A DNA stretch of 64,000 nucleotides from Streptomyces sp. H27-C3 (GCF_030063415.1 NZ_JASITA010000013.1:42629-106628); one strand, 5' to 3'. Shown: positions 7,767 through 19,032, numbered from the stretch's first letter. A program made the numbers and translations. Notes: generated by a model not told the origin, from the sequence alone.

Positions 7767-9896
7767 CTACTTCGACGTACTGACGCCCGCTTCGGATTCC
7801 ACTTCCACGCCCCCGGCCGACGCGGGCGATGAGGTCGACGCGCCCCCGTCCGCCTCCGCCCTGCTCTCCGGCACCGACGGGACGGCCAGGGCGGACGACA
7901 CAACCGCCGTCCCCTCCCCCGACACATTCGTCATCTTCTCCGCCTTCGCCAACTTCCGCGGACCGCACAGCACGTACGTCAGGCCGAAGCCCGCTCCGAC
8001 GACCGCCGCGCCGCCCACCGCGTCCAGCACCCAGTGGTTGGCCGTGCCGACGATCGCGCCGATCGTGAACAGCGGGTGCAGCAGGCCCAGGAGTCTCATC
8101 CACAGCTTGGGCGCGACCATGAGCACCGTCAGGCCGCACCACAGGGACCAGCCGAAGTGCAGCGAGGGCATCGCCGCGTACTGGTTGGTGAGTTCCGTCA
8201 TCAGCCCGTAGTCGGGCTTGGCGAAGTCCTGCGGCCCGTGCACCGTGTCGACGAAGCCGAGGCCCTCCATCAGGCGCGGTGGTGCGAGCGGGTAGAACCA
8301 GAAGCCGACCAGCGCGAGTACGGTCGCGAAGCCGAGTGAGCTGCGGGCCCAGCGGTAGTCCGCGGGGCGCCGGATGTAGAGCGCGCCGAGGACCATCAGC
8401 GGCAGCACGAAGTGGAACGACGTGTAGTAGAAGTTGAAGAAGTCTTCCAGCCAGCCGTTGCGCACGACCAGCTGGTTGAACCAGTGCTCGATGTCGATGT
8501 GCAGGAACTGCTCCACCGAGAGGATGTGCCGGGCGTTCTCCTCGGCGGTGGGGCGGCCACTCGTGGCGGCGAGGCGCACATGCGAGTACGCGGAGTAGCC
8601 CACGCGGATCAGCAGCAGTTCGAGGAGCAGGTTCGGGCGGGAGAGCAGCCGACGCCAGACCGGCATCAGCGGCACCCGGCTCCACCGGGACGCCACCGGC
8701 TTCGCGTAGTCGGTGGTGATGGGCTGGAGCCAGTACGGGGAGGTCCGCGACGCGAAGGGCACCGCGCACGCGGCGACGAGCGCCACGACCAGGAGGGCGT
8801 TCTCGCGGACCGGGTTCAGCACCGTCATGTTGGGCAGCAGCATCTCGCCCGGCAGCGTCATCACCAGGACGACCGCCGCGGGCCACACCATCCGGTCCGA
8901 GGCCCGCTTTCCCACCCGGCCGACGACCGCGAGCAGCACCCACAGCAGCTGGTGCTGCCAGGCGGTCGGTGAGACGGCGACCGCCACGCAGCCGGTGATC
9001 GCGACGGCGAGCAGCAACTGCCCGTCCTTCGCGTAGCGCACGGCGCGCCGCAGGCCGAGGACGACGACGGCCAGGCCGAGCAGCAGGAACAGCCCGATCT
9101 CCAGCGGACCTTCCAGACCGAGGCGCAGCAGCGCGCCGTGCAGCGACTGGTTGGCGAGGCTGTCGGGGCGCGCGCCGAGTCCGGCGCCCGCCACGTGGTG
9201 CACCCAGTATGTCCAGGAGTCCTGCGGCAGCGCGGCCCAGGTCAGTGCCGAGCAGGCGGCGAACGTCAGGCCCGAGGTGAGGGACGCGCGTCTGCGTCCG
9301 GTCAGCCACAGCAGGGGCGCGAACAGCAGCATGGTGGGCTGGAGGGCGGCGGCGATGCCGATGAGGATGCCGGAGCTGCGTTCGCCGCGCGCCTGGAAAC
9401 AGCCCAGGAGGACGAACAGCACCGGGATGATGCTGGTCTGGCCGAGGTGGAGCGTGTTGCGCACGGGCAGCGACAGCATCAGCAGGCTGATCGCGACGGG
9501 CGCCGCCAGCAGCGCCGTACGCCGCGACACGGTCCCCGGCAGCGCGCGGGCGGCCACGACGCCGAGGACGGCGACGAGCAGCAGCGTTCCGAAGGTCCAG
9601 GCGACGCCGAGGTTCTGCTCGGCGGAGCGGGCCAGTGGCTTCAGGACAAGCCCCGCGAAGGGCGTACCGGTGAAGCGGTCGGAGTCGTAGAGCGAGCCCA
9701 CCACATGCAGCACGCCCCGCTCACCGATCCACGTCTCCAGGTCGGTCAGGCGCTCGCCGGGCGGGGTCCGCAGCACTGTCGCGATCTGCCGTACGGCCAG
9801 GATCGCCACGACCGCCCACAGCGCGACCCTTGCCGCCCCGACCCTGCTCCCCATGCCGAGCATTCCGCCCGGTCCGCCCTGCTCCGCATTCGCCAC
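7767..9896 (-). CDS. Fused GT87-type mannosyltransferase and PAP2/AUR1-type phosphatase membrane protein
   Basis: 709-aa polytopic membrane protein of two parts. Residues about 15-410 are a GT87 (DUF2029)-like polyprenol-phosphate mannosyltransferase with roughly ten hydrophobic helices. Residues about 440-650 form a PAP2_3-type domain with the catalytic blocks MPSLHFG and NHWVLDAVGG and a preceding PLAPPRL loop, as in inositolphosphotransferase/AUR1-like enzymes. The last 55 residues are a soluble Ser/Ala/Glu-rich tail. GTG 9896 is chosen because a GGGAGGGG site precedes it. The much longer upstream frame lacks gene character. Predicted role: transfer of sugar or phospho-alcohol groups in envelope lipid or glycan assembly. 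Substrate unknown. A perfect 18-bp palindrome lies just upstream. Confidence 0.82.
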   Translation of the reverse strand: MANAEQGGPGGMLGMGSRVGAARVALWAVVAILAVRQIATVLRTPPGERLTDLETWIGERGVLHVVGSLYDSDRFTGTPFAGLVLKPLARSAEQNLGVAWTFGTLLLVAVLGVVAARALPGTVSRRTALLAAPVAISLLMLSLPVRNTLHLGQTSIIPVLFVLLGCFQARGERSSGILIGIAAALQPTMLLFAPLLWLTGRRRASLTSGLTFAACSALTWAALPQDSWTYWVHHVAGAGLGARPDSLANQSLHGALLRLGLEGPLEIGLFLLLGLAVVVLGLRRAVRYAKDGQLLLAVAITGCVAVAVSPTAWQHQLLWVLLAVVGRVGKRASDRMVWPAAVVLVMTLPGEMLLPNMTVLNPVRENALLVVALVAACAVPFASRTSPYWLQPITTDYAKPVASRWSRVPLMPVWRRLLSRPNLLLELLLIRVGYSAYSHVRLAATSGRPTAEENARHILSVEQFLHIDIEHWFNQLVVRNGWLEDFFNFYYTSFHFVLPLMVLGALYIRRPADYRWARSSLGFATVLALVGFWFYPLAPPRLMEGLGFVDTVHGPQDFAKPDYGLMTELTNQYAAMPSLHFGWSLWCGLTVLMVAPKLWMRLLGLLHPLFTIGAIVGTANHWVLDAVGGAAVVGAGFGLTYVLCGPRKLAKAEKMTNVSGEGTAVVSSALAVPSVPESRAEADGGASTSSPASAGGVEVESEAGVSTSK

Positions 9897-9923
9897 GTCG
9901 CGCTGCCCCTCCCACCCTTGCCT

Positions 9924-9941
9924 GCACCATTCGAATGGTGC
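9924..9941. promoter_or_regulatory. Perfect 18-bp palindrome GCACCATTCGAATGGTGC
   Basis: It is fully symmetrical and centred about 36 bases upstream of the GTG start of the GT87-PAP2 gene, in the promoter zone. The shape is that of a dimeric repressor operator. Regulator unknown. Confidence 0.5.
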
Positions 9942-10179
9942 GTAGAGCCTCGCACTGCCCTGTGCGCAAGACGCAGGCAACCCCCACTTCGCCTGACTGT
10001 CATCCAGTTTTGTCCGAAGGACGATGGTGCATCGCGATCCGTTCCGCCATGGCGCCGCGACATGGATCACAAAGGGGGCGCCCGGACGGCCCCGCGAGGG
10101 TGCCGGAACCGCGCACCCGGCCGCACCGTCCGAGATCTTGCGGAGGCACAACGCCACGGCACGGCGGAGGGACACGGGG

Positions 10180-10433
10180 ATGGCGGGGGGGGCGCCAGGG
10201 ACGACGGGGACAGGGACGAGAACCGGGCCGCGGGAGACTCCGCGCCACCGGGCGCTGCTGGTCGCCCTGCTGCTCATGGCCCTGCAGCTCGGCTCGCTCC
10301 GCGTACCGGTGTGGCTGCTGACCTTCGGCGGTCCGCTGCTGGTGCTCGCGGTGGGCGCGCTGCTGGTCGTACGGGCCCGGGGCGCCCGGTCACTCCCCCG
10401 CCGCCGGTGTACGTGCCGCCGGCACTGGCCTGA
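10180..10433 (+). CDS. Small two-helix membrane protein, reading frame apparently shifted near its 3' end
   Basis: ATG 10180 opens a frame coding for a basic N terminus and two hydrophobic segments (ALLVALLLMALQLGSL and a GPLLVLAVGALLVV stretch). In that frame there is no stop until the next gene ends at 10812, which would fuse it to the monooxygenase. The adjacent frame, entered around 10375-10385, gives a natural-looking tail (TPPPPVYVPPALA) and a stop at 10431-10433. So either the gene is frameshifted there, or the sequence carries a one-base error in the GC run. A G8 tract follows the start codon (10185-10192). Unknown function. Confidence 0.4.
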
Positions 10434-10473
10434 CGCCGGCCGGAGCCCGGGAGGCGTACGGCAGGATGGGGGC

Positions 10474-10812
10474 ATGAGCGTCGTAAAGATCAACGTACTG
10501 ACCGTCCCCGCCGAGCAGCGCGAGATCCTGGAGAAGCGCTTCGCCTCGCGCGCCGGGTCCGTGGAGAACTCCGACGGCTTCGAGTGGTTCGAGCTGTTGC
10601 GCCCCGTCGAGGGGACCGAGCAGTACCTCGTCTACACCCGGTGGGCCGACGAGGCGTCCTTCCAGGCATGGATGGAGGGCTCGATGAAGACCGCCCACCA
10701 GGGCGGTCAGGGCAGCGGCGAAGGCGGCGAGCGTCCCAAGCCCGCCGCCTCCGGATCCACGCTGTGGTCCTTCGATGTGGTCCAGCAGGCCGCCCCGAAG
10801 AAGGATGTCTGA
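10474..10812 (+). CDS. mhuD: MhuD-like haem-degrading monooxygenase (antibiotic biosynthesis monooxygenase fold)
   Basis: 112-aa protein of the dimeric ferredoxin-like ABM fold. The sequence keeps, at the same numbers, the three residues that define Mycobacterium MhuD: Asn7, Trp66 and haem-ligand His75 (VVKIN, FQAW, KTAH). The surrounding ENSDGFEWFELLRPV block and the C-terminal LWSFDVV also resemble MhuD. Predicted to open the porphyrin ring of haem in the cytoplasm and release iron. An insert of about 15 Gly/Glu-rich residues follows His75. The ATG at 10474 stands nine bases after a CAGGAT box, which suggests leaderless transcription. No haem transporter lies beside it. Confidence 0.78.
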   Translation: MSVVKINVLTVPAEQREILEKRFASRAGSVENSDGFEWFELLRPVEGTEQYLVYTRWADEASFQAWMEGSMKTAHQGGQGSGEGGERPKPAASGSTLWSFDVVQQAAPKKDV

Positions 10813-10854
10813 GGGCTCAGGCCCGTACATCCACTCACCACAGCAGGTCTTCAC

Positions 10855-11541
10855 TCACAGCTGCAGAAGTCGATCCGTCAACTCCCGGTACGTGCGCAGC
10901 GCGACCCGCAGCTCCTCCGTCTCGGCCTGGCGGCCCTCGTCCGCCCAGGTCGTGCGCAGGGTGCGGCGCCGCTCGGCGAGCGTGTCGGTGAGCTGACGGG
11001 CGGTCTCCTCCAGGAGGCTGTCGGCCTCTTCGACCGAGCGGCGCGGGCCGTCCACGAAGGTGTTGACCGTCTGCTGCAGCCGCAGGCCGATCTTCTCGCG
11101 CTCGCCCTGCGGGAGCAGCCGGCCGATGGTTGACTCCGTACCTGCGGCGGGCGACCGGTCGGGCTGGTGCGACTCGGTCGGCCGGTGCGACTCGCTCGGT
11201 CGGTGAGCCCGGTCGGGCTCACCGACCGAGCGGCCGGGCGCGGCTGAGGGCGCACCGTCCTGGCCCTGCGGCCCCCGTCCGGCGTCCGGCACCGGGACCT
11301 TGGGCCTCAACCCGGCGTCCCGTCCAGGACCTTCAGGCTTCAGTCCGTCGCCTCGCTCCCCGGGCCTCAGCCCGGAGCCCTGCTGCTCATCGGGCCTGAG
11401 CTCGGCGCCCTGGCCCTCCTGTCCGACCCCGGTGCCCCGGCCCTGGCCGGAAGACCTGGGCACTGCGCCCTGCCCGTCCGGCCTCGGCGGCGTCTGGGGC
11501 TGCGACTTCGGGTCGTTCTCTCGTTCCGCTTCGTACCTCAT
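10855..11541 (-). CDS. Hypothetical protein with long disordered N terminus and helical C-terminal domain
   Basis: 228 aa, unknown function. Residues 1-135 are low complexity (Gly/Pro/Gln/Arg/Ser), with GLRP and RPSESHRP-type short repeats. Residues 140-228 are predicted helical and contain NTFVDGPRRSVEEADSLLEE. This matches the QFVDSPQRAVAEADKLLAR block of the gene just upstream, so the two share a domain. The ATG overlaps the stop of that gene (TGATG), giving translational coupling. No signal peptide or membrane helix is present. Together they look like a membrane protein and its cytoplasmic paralogue. Confidence 0.75.
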   Translation of the reverse strand: MRYEAERENDPKSQPQTPPRPDGQGAVPRSSGQGRGTGVGQEGQGAELRPDEQQGSGLRPGERGDGLKPEGPGRDAGLRPKVPVPDAGRGPQGQDGAPSAAPGRSVGEPDRAHRPSESHRPTESHQPDRSPAAGTESTIGRLLPQGEREKIGLRLQQTVNTFVDGPRRSVEEADSLLEETARQLTDTLAERRRTLRTTWADEGRQAETEELRVALRTYRELTDRLLQL

Positions 11542-12203
11542 CAGGCACCACTACCCTTCGCGTGATCGCTCCGGCTCGGGGACCACTTGGCACCACTGCG
11601 TCCGGTGCCTCCCTTGTGGTCCTTGCCGTCTTCGGTGTGCTGCGGACGGTGCTGGCCGCTGTCGGCCGGCTTGGCGGTGACCAGAACCTCGAAGAGCTCA
11701 CGCGCCTCGATCATCGCTTCACGCATCTGTTCCGTGCTGTTCTCGCCGTGCGCCGCACGGTGGACCTTGCGGTAGCCGTTGACCTGCGCCGCGTGGTGCA
11801 CGGACAGCGCGGAGAACTGCTCGTCGTACTGCGTGCCGTCCGGGAAGCCCCGGTCGGCCGCCAGCCGGGCCAGCAGCTTGTCGGCCTCGGCCACGGCGCG
11901 CTGCGGGGAGTCGACGAACTGCTCCTGCGCGCCGGCCCAGTGGGCGACGTACTGTTCACGCGTCTCGGCGGTCAGCGGCCGGAGTTCGAGCGAGCCGTGG
12001 CGCTTCACGCGCTCACCGAGCTCGCGATCCGCCGCCTTGGTGTCACCGTCGTGGCGGGCCACGACCCTGTCGTACTCGGGACCGAACCGGCGCTTCAGCC
12101 CGCGCCCACCACCGGCACCGGCCTTGCCTCGTCCGACGATGACGACGGCGGCTACGACAAGGACGACCACCGCGATCAGGGCGATGATCCAGACTGTGGA
12201 CAT
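11541..12203 (-). CDS. Hypothetical membrane-anchored protein, paralogous to its downstream neighbour
   Basis: 220 aa. One N-terminal helix (residues about 5-23, a Val/Ile/Ala core) is followed by a basic KRRFG stretch and a charged helical domain of about 130 residues. The block QFVDSPQRAVAEADKLL is shared with the downstream protein. The C terminus is Ser/Gly/Asp-rich and disordered. First gene of a two-gene operon. Its ATG at 12203 faces the GNAT gene across about 95 bases, so promoters are probably divergent. Function unknown; the helical domain may be an oligomerisation module. Confidence 0.75.
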   Translation of the reverse strand: MSTVWIIALIAVVVLVVAAVVIVGRGKAGAGGGRGLKRRFGPEYDRVVARHDGDTKAADRELGERVKRHGSLELRPLTAETREQYVAHWAGAQEQFVDSPQRAVAEADKLLARLAADRGFPDGTQYDEQFSALSVHHAAQVNGYRKVHRAAHGENSTEQMREAMIEARELFEVLVTAKPADSGQHRPQHTEDGKDHKGGTGRSGAKWSPSRSDHAKGSGA

Positions 12204-12297
12204 GGCTGCCTTCCCGGTTGTCGGTTTTTCAAAGGCTTACGACTGTTCGAGTTGCCAGGAAACCGGTCGCCAAACAAGCCACGGTTCAGGTACAGAG

Positions 12298-12780
12298 ATG
12301 ACCATGAACTGGATCGTGTCCCCCGAGCGCTTCGACACCCCTGAGGCGACCGCGCTGCGCCGCGATTACTACGGCGAGGTCGCGGGCCGGTACTGGGAGC
12401 GTCCCGCGACCGCCCAGGAGATCGACGACGGCCTGACCGACGACGGGGTCGAACTGCTCGCGCCGCCCACCGGACTGTTCCTCCTGGGCCGCGCCGACGG
12501 GGTGGCGGCCGGCTGCATCGGAGTGCGTGTGCTGGACGCGGACACCGCCGAGCTGACGCGCGTGTACGTATGCCCCGCGTTCCGTGGCAAGGGCGGCGCC
12601 GGTCTGCTGATGACCGTCGCCGAGGAGGCGGCCCGCGGCTTCGGAGTCGAGCGGATCCGTCTCGACACCCGCGACGACCTGGTGGAGGCGCGTGCGCTGT
12701 ATGCCAGGCACGGCTTCCTGGAAGTCCCGGCGTTCAACAACGGGCCGTACGCCGAGCACTGGTTCGCCAAGGAGCTGTAA
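12298..12780 (+). CDS. GNAT family N-acetyltransferase
   Basis: 160-aa single-domain GNAT protein. The acetyl-CoA pyrophosphate loop is clear (VCPAFRGKGGAGLLM, about residues 91-105, RxxGxG/A type), preceded by the beta-strand GCIGVRVLD and AELTRVYV and followed by YARHGFLEVP. Substrate unknown. ATG 12298 (MTMN) is chosen, with ATG 12304 as an alternative. An AGGTACAG stretch lies upstream. It converges with the MFS gene, with 33 bases between stops. Confidence 0.85.
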   Translation: MTMNWIVSPERFDTPEATALRRDYYGEVAGRYWERPATAQEIDDGLTDDGVELLAPPTGLFLLGRADGVAAGCIGVRVLDADTAELTRVYVCPAFRGKGGAGLLMTVAEEAARGFGVERIRLDTRDDLVEARALYARHGFLEVPAFNNGPYAEHWFAKEL

Positions 12781-12813
12781 CCGGCGGGACGGTTCGGCGC
12801 GCCCGGTCAGGAG

Positions 12814-16159
<3,346 letters not shown>

Positions 16160-16224
16160 GCGCGGGTCCGGACCGTCCCAACGGGCTATGGATTCGTACG
16201 GGGCCTGCGGAGGACCGTGGGCGG

Positions 16225-16410
16225 ATGACGAAGAGTTGGCTGTTTCTGGCCCTGCCCCTGGTGATTCCGCTGCTCCTGATCTTCCGGCTGCTCCGCCGCC
16301 GCACAGGAGGCGGGTCCGGACCCGGCGGGCCGCCGTCCGCGGGGACGCGGGAGCCGCGACGCCCGAAGCCCTCTCCGCCCGCCGCCACGGAGGCTCTGGC
16401 GGTGCCCTGA
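16225..16410 (+). CDS. Small single-helix membrane protein
   Basis: 61 aa. A hydrophobic helix (WLFLALPLVIPLLLIF) is followed by an RRRTGGG basic patch and a Pro/Ala-rich cytoplasmic tail. Codon use is gene-like. It lies 65 bases after the peptidoglycan-binding protein in the same direction and before a hairpin. Unknown function; it could be a spurious frame. Confidence 0.5.
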   Translation: MTKSWLFLALPLVIPLLLIFRLLRRRTGGGSGPGGPPSAGTREPRRPKPSPPAATEALAVP

Positions 16411-16460
16411 GGGGGCGGGGTGGCGCGCGGCCGACGTATTTTGTATCCTCAAGGAACAAA

Positions 16461-16502
16461 GTGGCCTCCGCCCGTACTCCCTGACCGGCGGGCGGAGGCC
16501 AC
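16461..16502. terminator. Hairpin with T-rich tail in the leader of the HAD gene
   Basis: Perfect 14-bp stem (16461-16474 with 16489-16502), 14-base loop, followed by ttgtctctctttctc. It would terminate the upstream genes. It also lies only 34 bases before the HAD start and just downstream of a possible TATCCT -10 box at 16444-16449, so it may act as an attenuator. Confidence 0.7.
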
Positions 16503-16536
16503 TTGTCTCTCTTTCTCCCCGCTCTGGAGTACGCCG

Positions 16537-17199
16537 ATGCCGGCCACCACCGTCCTGACCGCCCGCGCCCTCCTGCTCGACATGGACGGCACGCTCGTCA
16601 ATTCGGACGCGGTGGTCGAGCGCGTCTGGCGCCGCTGGGCCGAGGAGCACGGCCTGGTCCCCGAAGAGGCACTCAAAATCGTGCACGGCCGCCAGGGCTA
16701 CGCGACGATGGCAGTCCTGCTGCCGGAGCGCCCCGTCGAACAGAACTACGCGGACAACCGCACGCTGCTCACCGAGGAGACCGCCGATGTCGAAGGCGTC
16801 GTAGCGATCCCCGGCGCCCCCGCCTTCCTGGCCGCGCTGGCCGCCCTCCCGCATGCCCTGGTCACCTCGGCCGACGAGGCGCTGGCGCAGGCCCGGATGG
16901 CCGCAGCCGCCCTGCCCATGCCCGACACCCGGGTCACCGCGGAGCTCGTCGGAGCCAGCAAGCCGGACCCGGAGGGCTTCCTCAAGGGCGCGGCCGAACT
17001 GGGCTTCGCGCCGGCCGACTGCATCGTCTTCGAGGACTCGGAGGCGGGCATCACGGCCGGCCGGGCCGCCGGCATGCGCGTGGTGGGCGTGGGCCCGCGC
17101 GCGGGTGCGCACAGCCCCACCGCGCACGTCGCGGACCTGACCGGTATCAGCGTCGTACCGACCGCGGACGGCGCGCTGGAGCTTCACATCTCGCACTGA
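16537..17199 (+). CDS. HAD-superfamily phosphatase (sugar-phosphatase type)
   Basis: 220-aa HAD hydrolase. Motif I DMDGTLVNS (nucleophile Asp about 12), motif II ALVTSAD, motif III Lys in GASKPDPEGF and motif IV FEDSEAGITAG are all present. The cap domain is helical between motifs I and II, as in beta-phosphoglucomutase/DOG1-like sugar phosphatases. Predicted to dephosphorylate a small sugar phosphate in the cytoplasm. ATG 16537 has CTGGAG nine bases before. A hairpin lies in its leader. Confidence 0.88.
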   Translation: MPATTVLTARALLLDMDGTLVNSDAVVERVWRRWAEEHGLVPEEALKIVHGRQGYATMAVLLPERPVEQNYADNRTLLTEETADVEGVVAIPGAPAFLAALAALPHALVTSADEALAQARMAAAALPMPDTRVTAELVGASKPDPEGFLKGAAELGFAPADCIVFEDSEAGITAGRAAGMRVVGVGPRAGAHSPTAHVADLTGISVVPTADGALELHISH

Positions 17200-17223
17200 G
17201 AGCCATGAAACGACCACCGCTGC

Positions 17224-17254
17224 GGGCCCGCATCGCACACCGCGACGCGGGCCC
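17224..17254. terminator. Hairpin between convergent HAD and TMEM165 genes
   Basis: GGGCCCGC (17224-17231) pairs with GCGGGCCC (17247-17254) across a 15-base loop, in the 73-base gap between two convergent stops. No T tract. Confidence 0.5.
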
Positions 17255-17272
17255 GTCGCCGTCGGCCCGCGA

Positions 17273-17854
17273 TCAGCCCGCGATCGCCTCGAACAGGCTG
17301 AACGCCGCGAGCGCCAGCATCAGCGCCGCCGCCACCTTGGTGATCAGGCTCAGCGGTACGTACTTCATCAGCGTGCGACCCCCCAGGATGCCGATGCCCG
17401 CGACCGCCCACAGCGCGAGCACCGCGCCGAGACCCACGGAGACCGGGTCGTCGTACCGCGCGGCCAGGGTCGCCGTCATGATTTGGGTGAGGTCGCCGAA
17501 CTCCGCGACCAGGATGAGCATGAATCCCGCGCCGGACACCTTCCAGAAGGACTGGTCCGCGGGGGCCTTGACCTGTTCCTCGCCGTCGTCCTTCTTCAGC
17601 AGCAGTACAGCCGCGCCCGCGAGGAACAGGACACCCACGACACCCTGTACGAGCCGGTGCGGGAGCAGGGTCAGCACGCTGCCCGCGGCGATGGCGAGGC
17701 CCACATGGACGGCGAAGGCGGCCGCGACGCCCACGAAGACGTAACTGGCGCGGTAGCGGGTGCCGAGCATCAGGCCGGCGAGGGCGGTCTTGTCGGGGAG
17801 TTCGGCGAGAAAGACGGTGCCGAAGACGATCGCCATGATGGTGAAGCTGATCAC
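17273..17854 (-). CDS. TMEM165/GDT1 (UPF0016) family metal transporter, probable Mn2+ exporter
   Basis: 193-aa six-helix membrane protein with internal duplication. The two family signatures are ELPDKT (about residues 18-23) and EFGDLT (about 118-123), whose acidic residues line the cation path. The second copy has Leu where Lys/Arg is usual. A charged cytoplasmic loop (KKDDGEEQVK) separates the halves. Bacterial relatives export Mn2+ (also Ca2+). The function is supported directly by a yybP-ykoY-type Mn2+ riboswitch in its leader. ATG 17854. Confidence 0.9.
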   Translation of the reverse strand: MISFTIMAIVFGTVFLAELPDKTALAGLMLGTRYRASYVFVGVAAAFAVHVGLAIAAGSVLTLLPHRLVQGVVGVLFLAGAAVLLLKKDDGEEQVKAPADQSFWKVSGAGFMLILVAEFGDLTQIMTATLAARYDDPVSVGLGAVLALWAVAGIGILGGRTLMKYVPLSLITKVAAALMLALAAFSLFEAIAG

Positions 17855-17953
17855 GAAAGGGGGTTCCTCAATCGGTCGGGCTGCCCGTACCGAAAGGACC
17901 TGGGTGGTTCAGGGGTCACTTCGGCACGACAGCGTTCATGGAACAACACTGTG

Positions 17954-18060
17954 GCCGAAGGTCTCGCTGGAGGACCGTGAAAACAGTCCCCCTCCGGGCG
18001 CCGGCTGAGGCGAGCTCAGCAGTATGTCGACGGTCCGGCGAAGAGCTACTCCCCTTCTGC
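17954..18060 (-). ncRNA. yybP-ykoY (Mn2+-sensing) riboswitch aptamer
   Basis: On the minus strand the leader of the TMEM165 gene carries both invariant blocks of this riboswitch class: AAGGGGAGTAGC (complement of 18045-18056) and, about 80 bases later, GCGAGACCTT (complement of 17958-17967). GAAGG and CCTTC around them form the closing P1 helix. Downstream, the P1 3' strand CTTCGGC can instead pair with GCCGAAG (complement of 17919-17925) in a hairpin that includes ACAG/CTGT. This is a plausible expression platform. The aptamer sits in the 323-base gap between the fetB stop and the transporter. Mn2+ binding should raise transporter expression. Confidence 0.85.
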
Positions 18061-18177
18061 TCGGTACACGATACGCGACGCCCGCACCCGCCCGCCAGGC
18101 CGAAGGTCCCTACCGGCGGCCCACACACCCGCCCGTCGGGGCCGGAGGTCCCGGCACGCGACACCCCCGCCCGACCG

Positions 18178-18993
18178 TCAGGGCGCCACGCCTCGGTAGA
18201 GCCGTCCGCGCGCCACCAGCTCCAGGACCACCGCGACCGCCACCGCCTGCACCGCGAGCAGCGCCACCAGCACGAAGAGCTGCACCACCCCCGCCAGCAG
18301 CGGTGAGGCGCCGCCGAGCAGCATGCCGACGAACGCACCCGGCAGCGTGACCAGACCCACCGTCCTGGTCTGGTCGAGCCCCGGCAGCAGCGCGTCGGAC
18401 GCCGCAGGGCGGGCCACCTCCAGCCGGGCCTCGCGGTCCAGCAGCCCGAGCGCCATGCCCGCCTCCACCTCCCCGCGCCGCAGCGCGAGCTCGTCGAGGG
18501 CTCGCCGACCGCCCAGCACCGACGCGGTGAGCGCACCGCCGATGAGGATGCCGGTGACCGGGACCAGCGTGATGCCGACGGCCGGGACGAGCCCGGTGAG
18601 CAGGAGCGCCGCGACGACGGGGGCGACGCCCGCGCCGATCGGCAGGGCCGCCCACCACCAGGACCCGTTGTCGGTGATACGACGACCAGCGGTGCGCACG
18701 GCCACCGCGTACATCAGCGCGAGAAAGGCGAGCAGCAGCCAGCCGGAGCGTGCGACCCAGCCGATGAGGAGCGCCACGGCGGCGAGTTGGAGCGCGGCGC
18801 GTACCCCAGCGGTGGCGACCGCGCGGCCCTGGCCCCGACCGCCGTCCCCGGAGAGGCGCGCGTAGGAGACGACGGTCACCGCGACCGCGAGCAGCACGGC
18901 GAGGACGGCCCCGAGCGTGGCGTTGGCGGGCAGCAGCGTCTGGGCCGCCGCCCAGTCGGGCGGCCGGGATGCGGGATCAGCCGGTACGGGCAC
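18178..18993 (-). CDS. fetB: FetB-like ABC permease (UPF0014)
   Basis: 271-aa membrane protein with about seven helices. The blocks RAALQLAAVALLIG and GGRRALDELALRRGEVEAGMALG, then VGLVTLPGAFVGMLLGG, are characteristic of the FetB/YbbM family, the permease of an iron-export or iron-homeostasis ABC system. Its ATPase partner FetA is not in the neighbourhood, so the gene is an orphan here. It stands upstream of, and in the same direction as, the Mn2+-riboswitch and TMEM165 gene, which suggests a metal-export locus. ATG 18993. Confidence 0.85.
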   Translation of the reverse strand: MPVPADPASRPPDWAAAQTLLPANATLGAVLAVLLAVAVTVVSYARLSGDGGRGQGRAVATAGVRAALQLAAVALLIGWVARSGWLLLAFLALMYAVAVRTAGRRITDNGSWWWAALPIGAGVAPVVAALLLTGLVPAVGITLVPVTGILIGGALTASVLGGRRALDELALRRGEVEAGMALGLLDREARLEVARPAASDALLPGLDQTRTVGLVTLPGAFVGMLLGGASPLLAGVVQLFVLVALLAVQAVAVAVVLELVARGRLYRGVAP

Positions 18994-19032
18994 GGCGCAA
19001 CCCTAGGCCGATGGTGGCCGGGTCCGGGCGGA

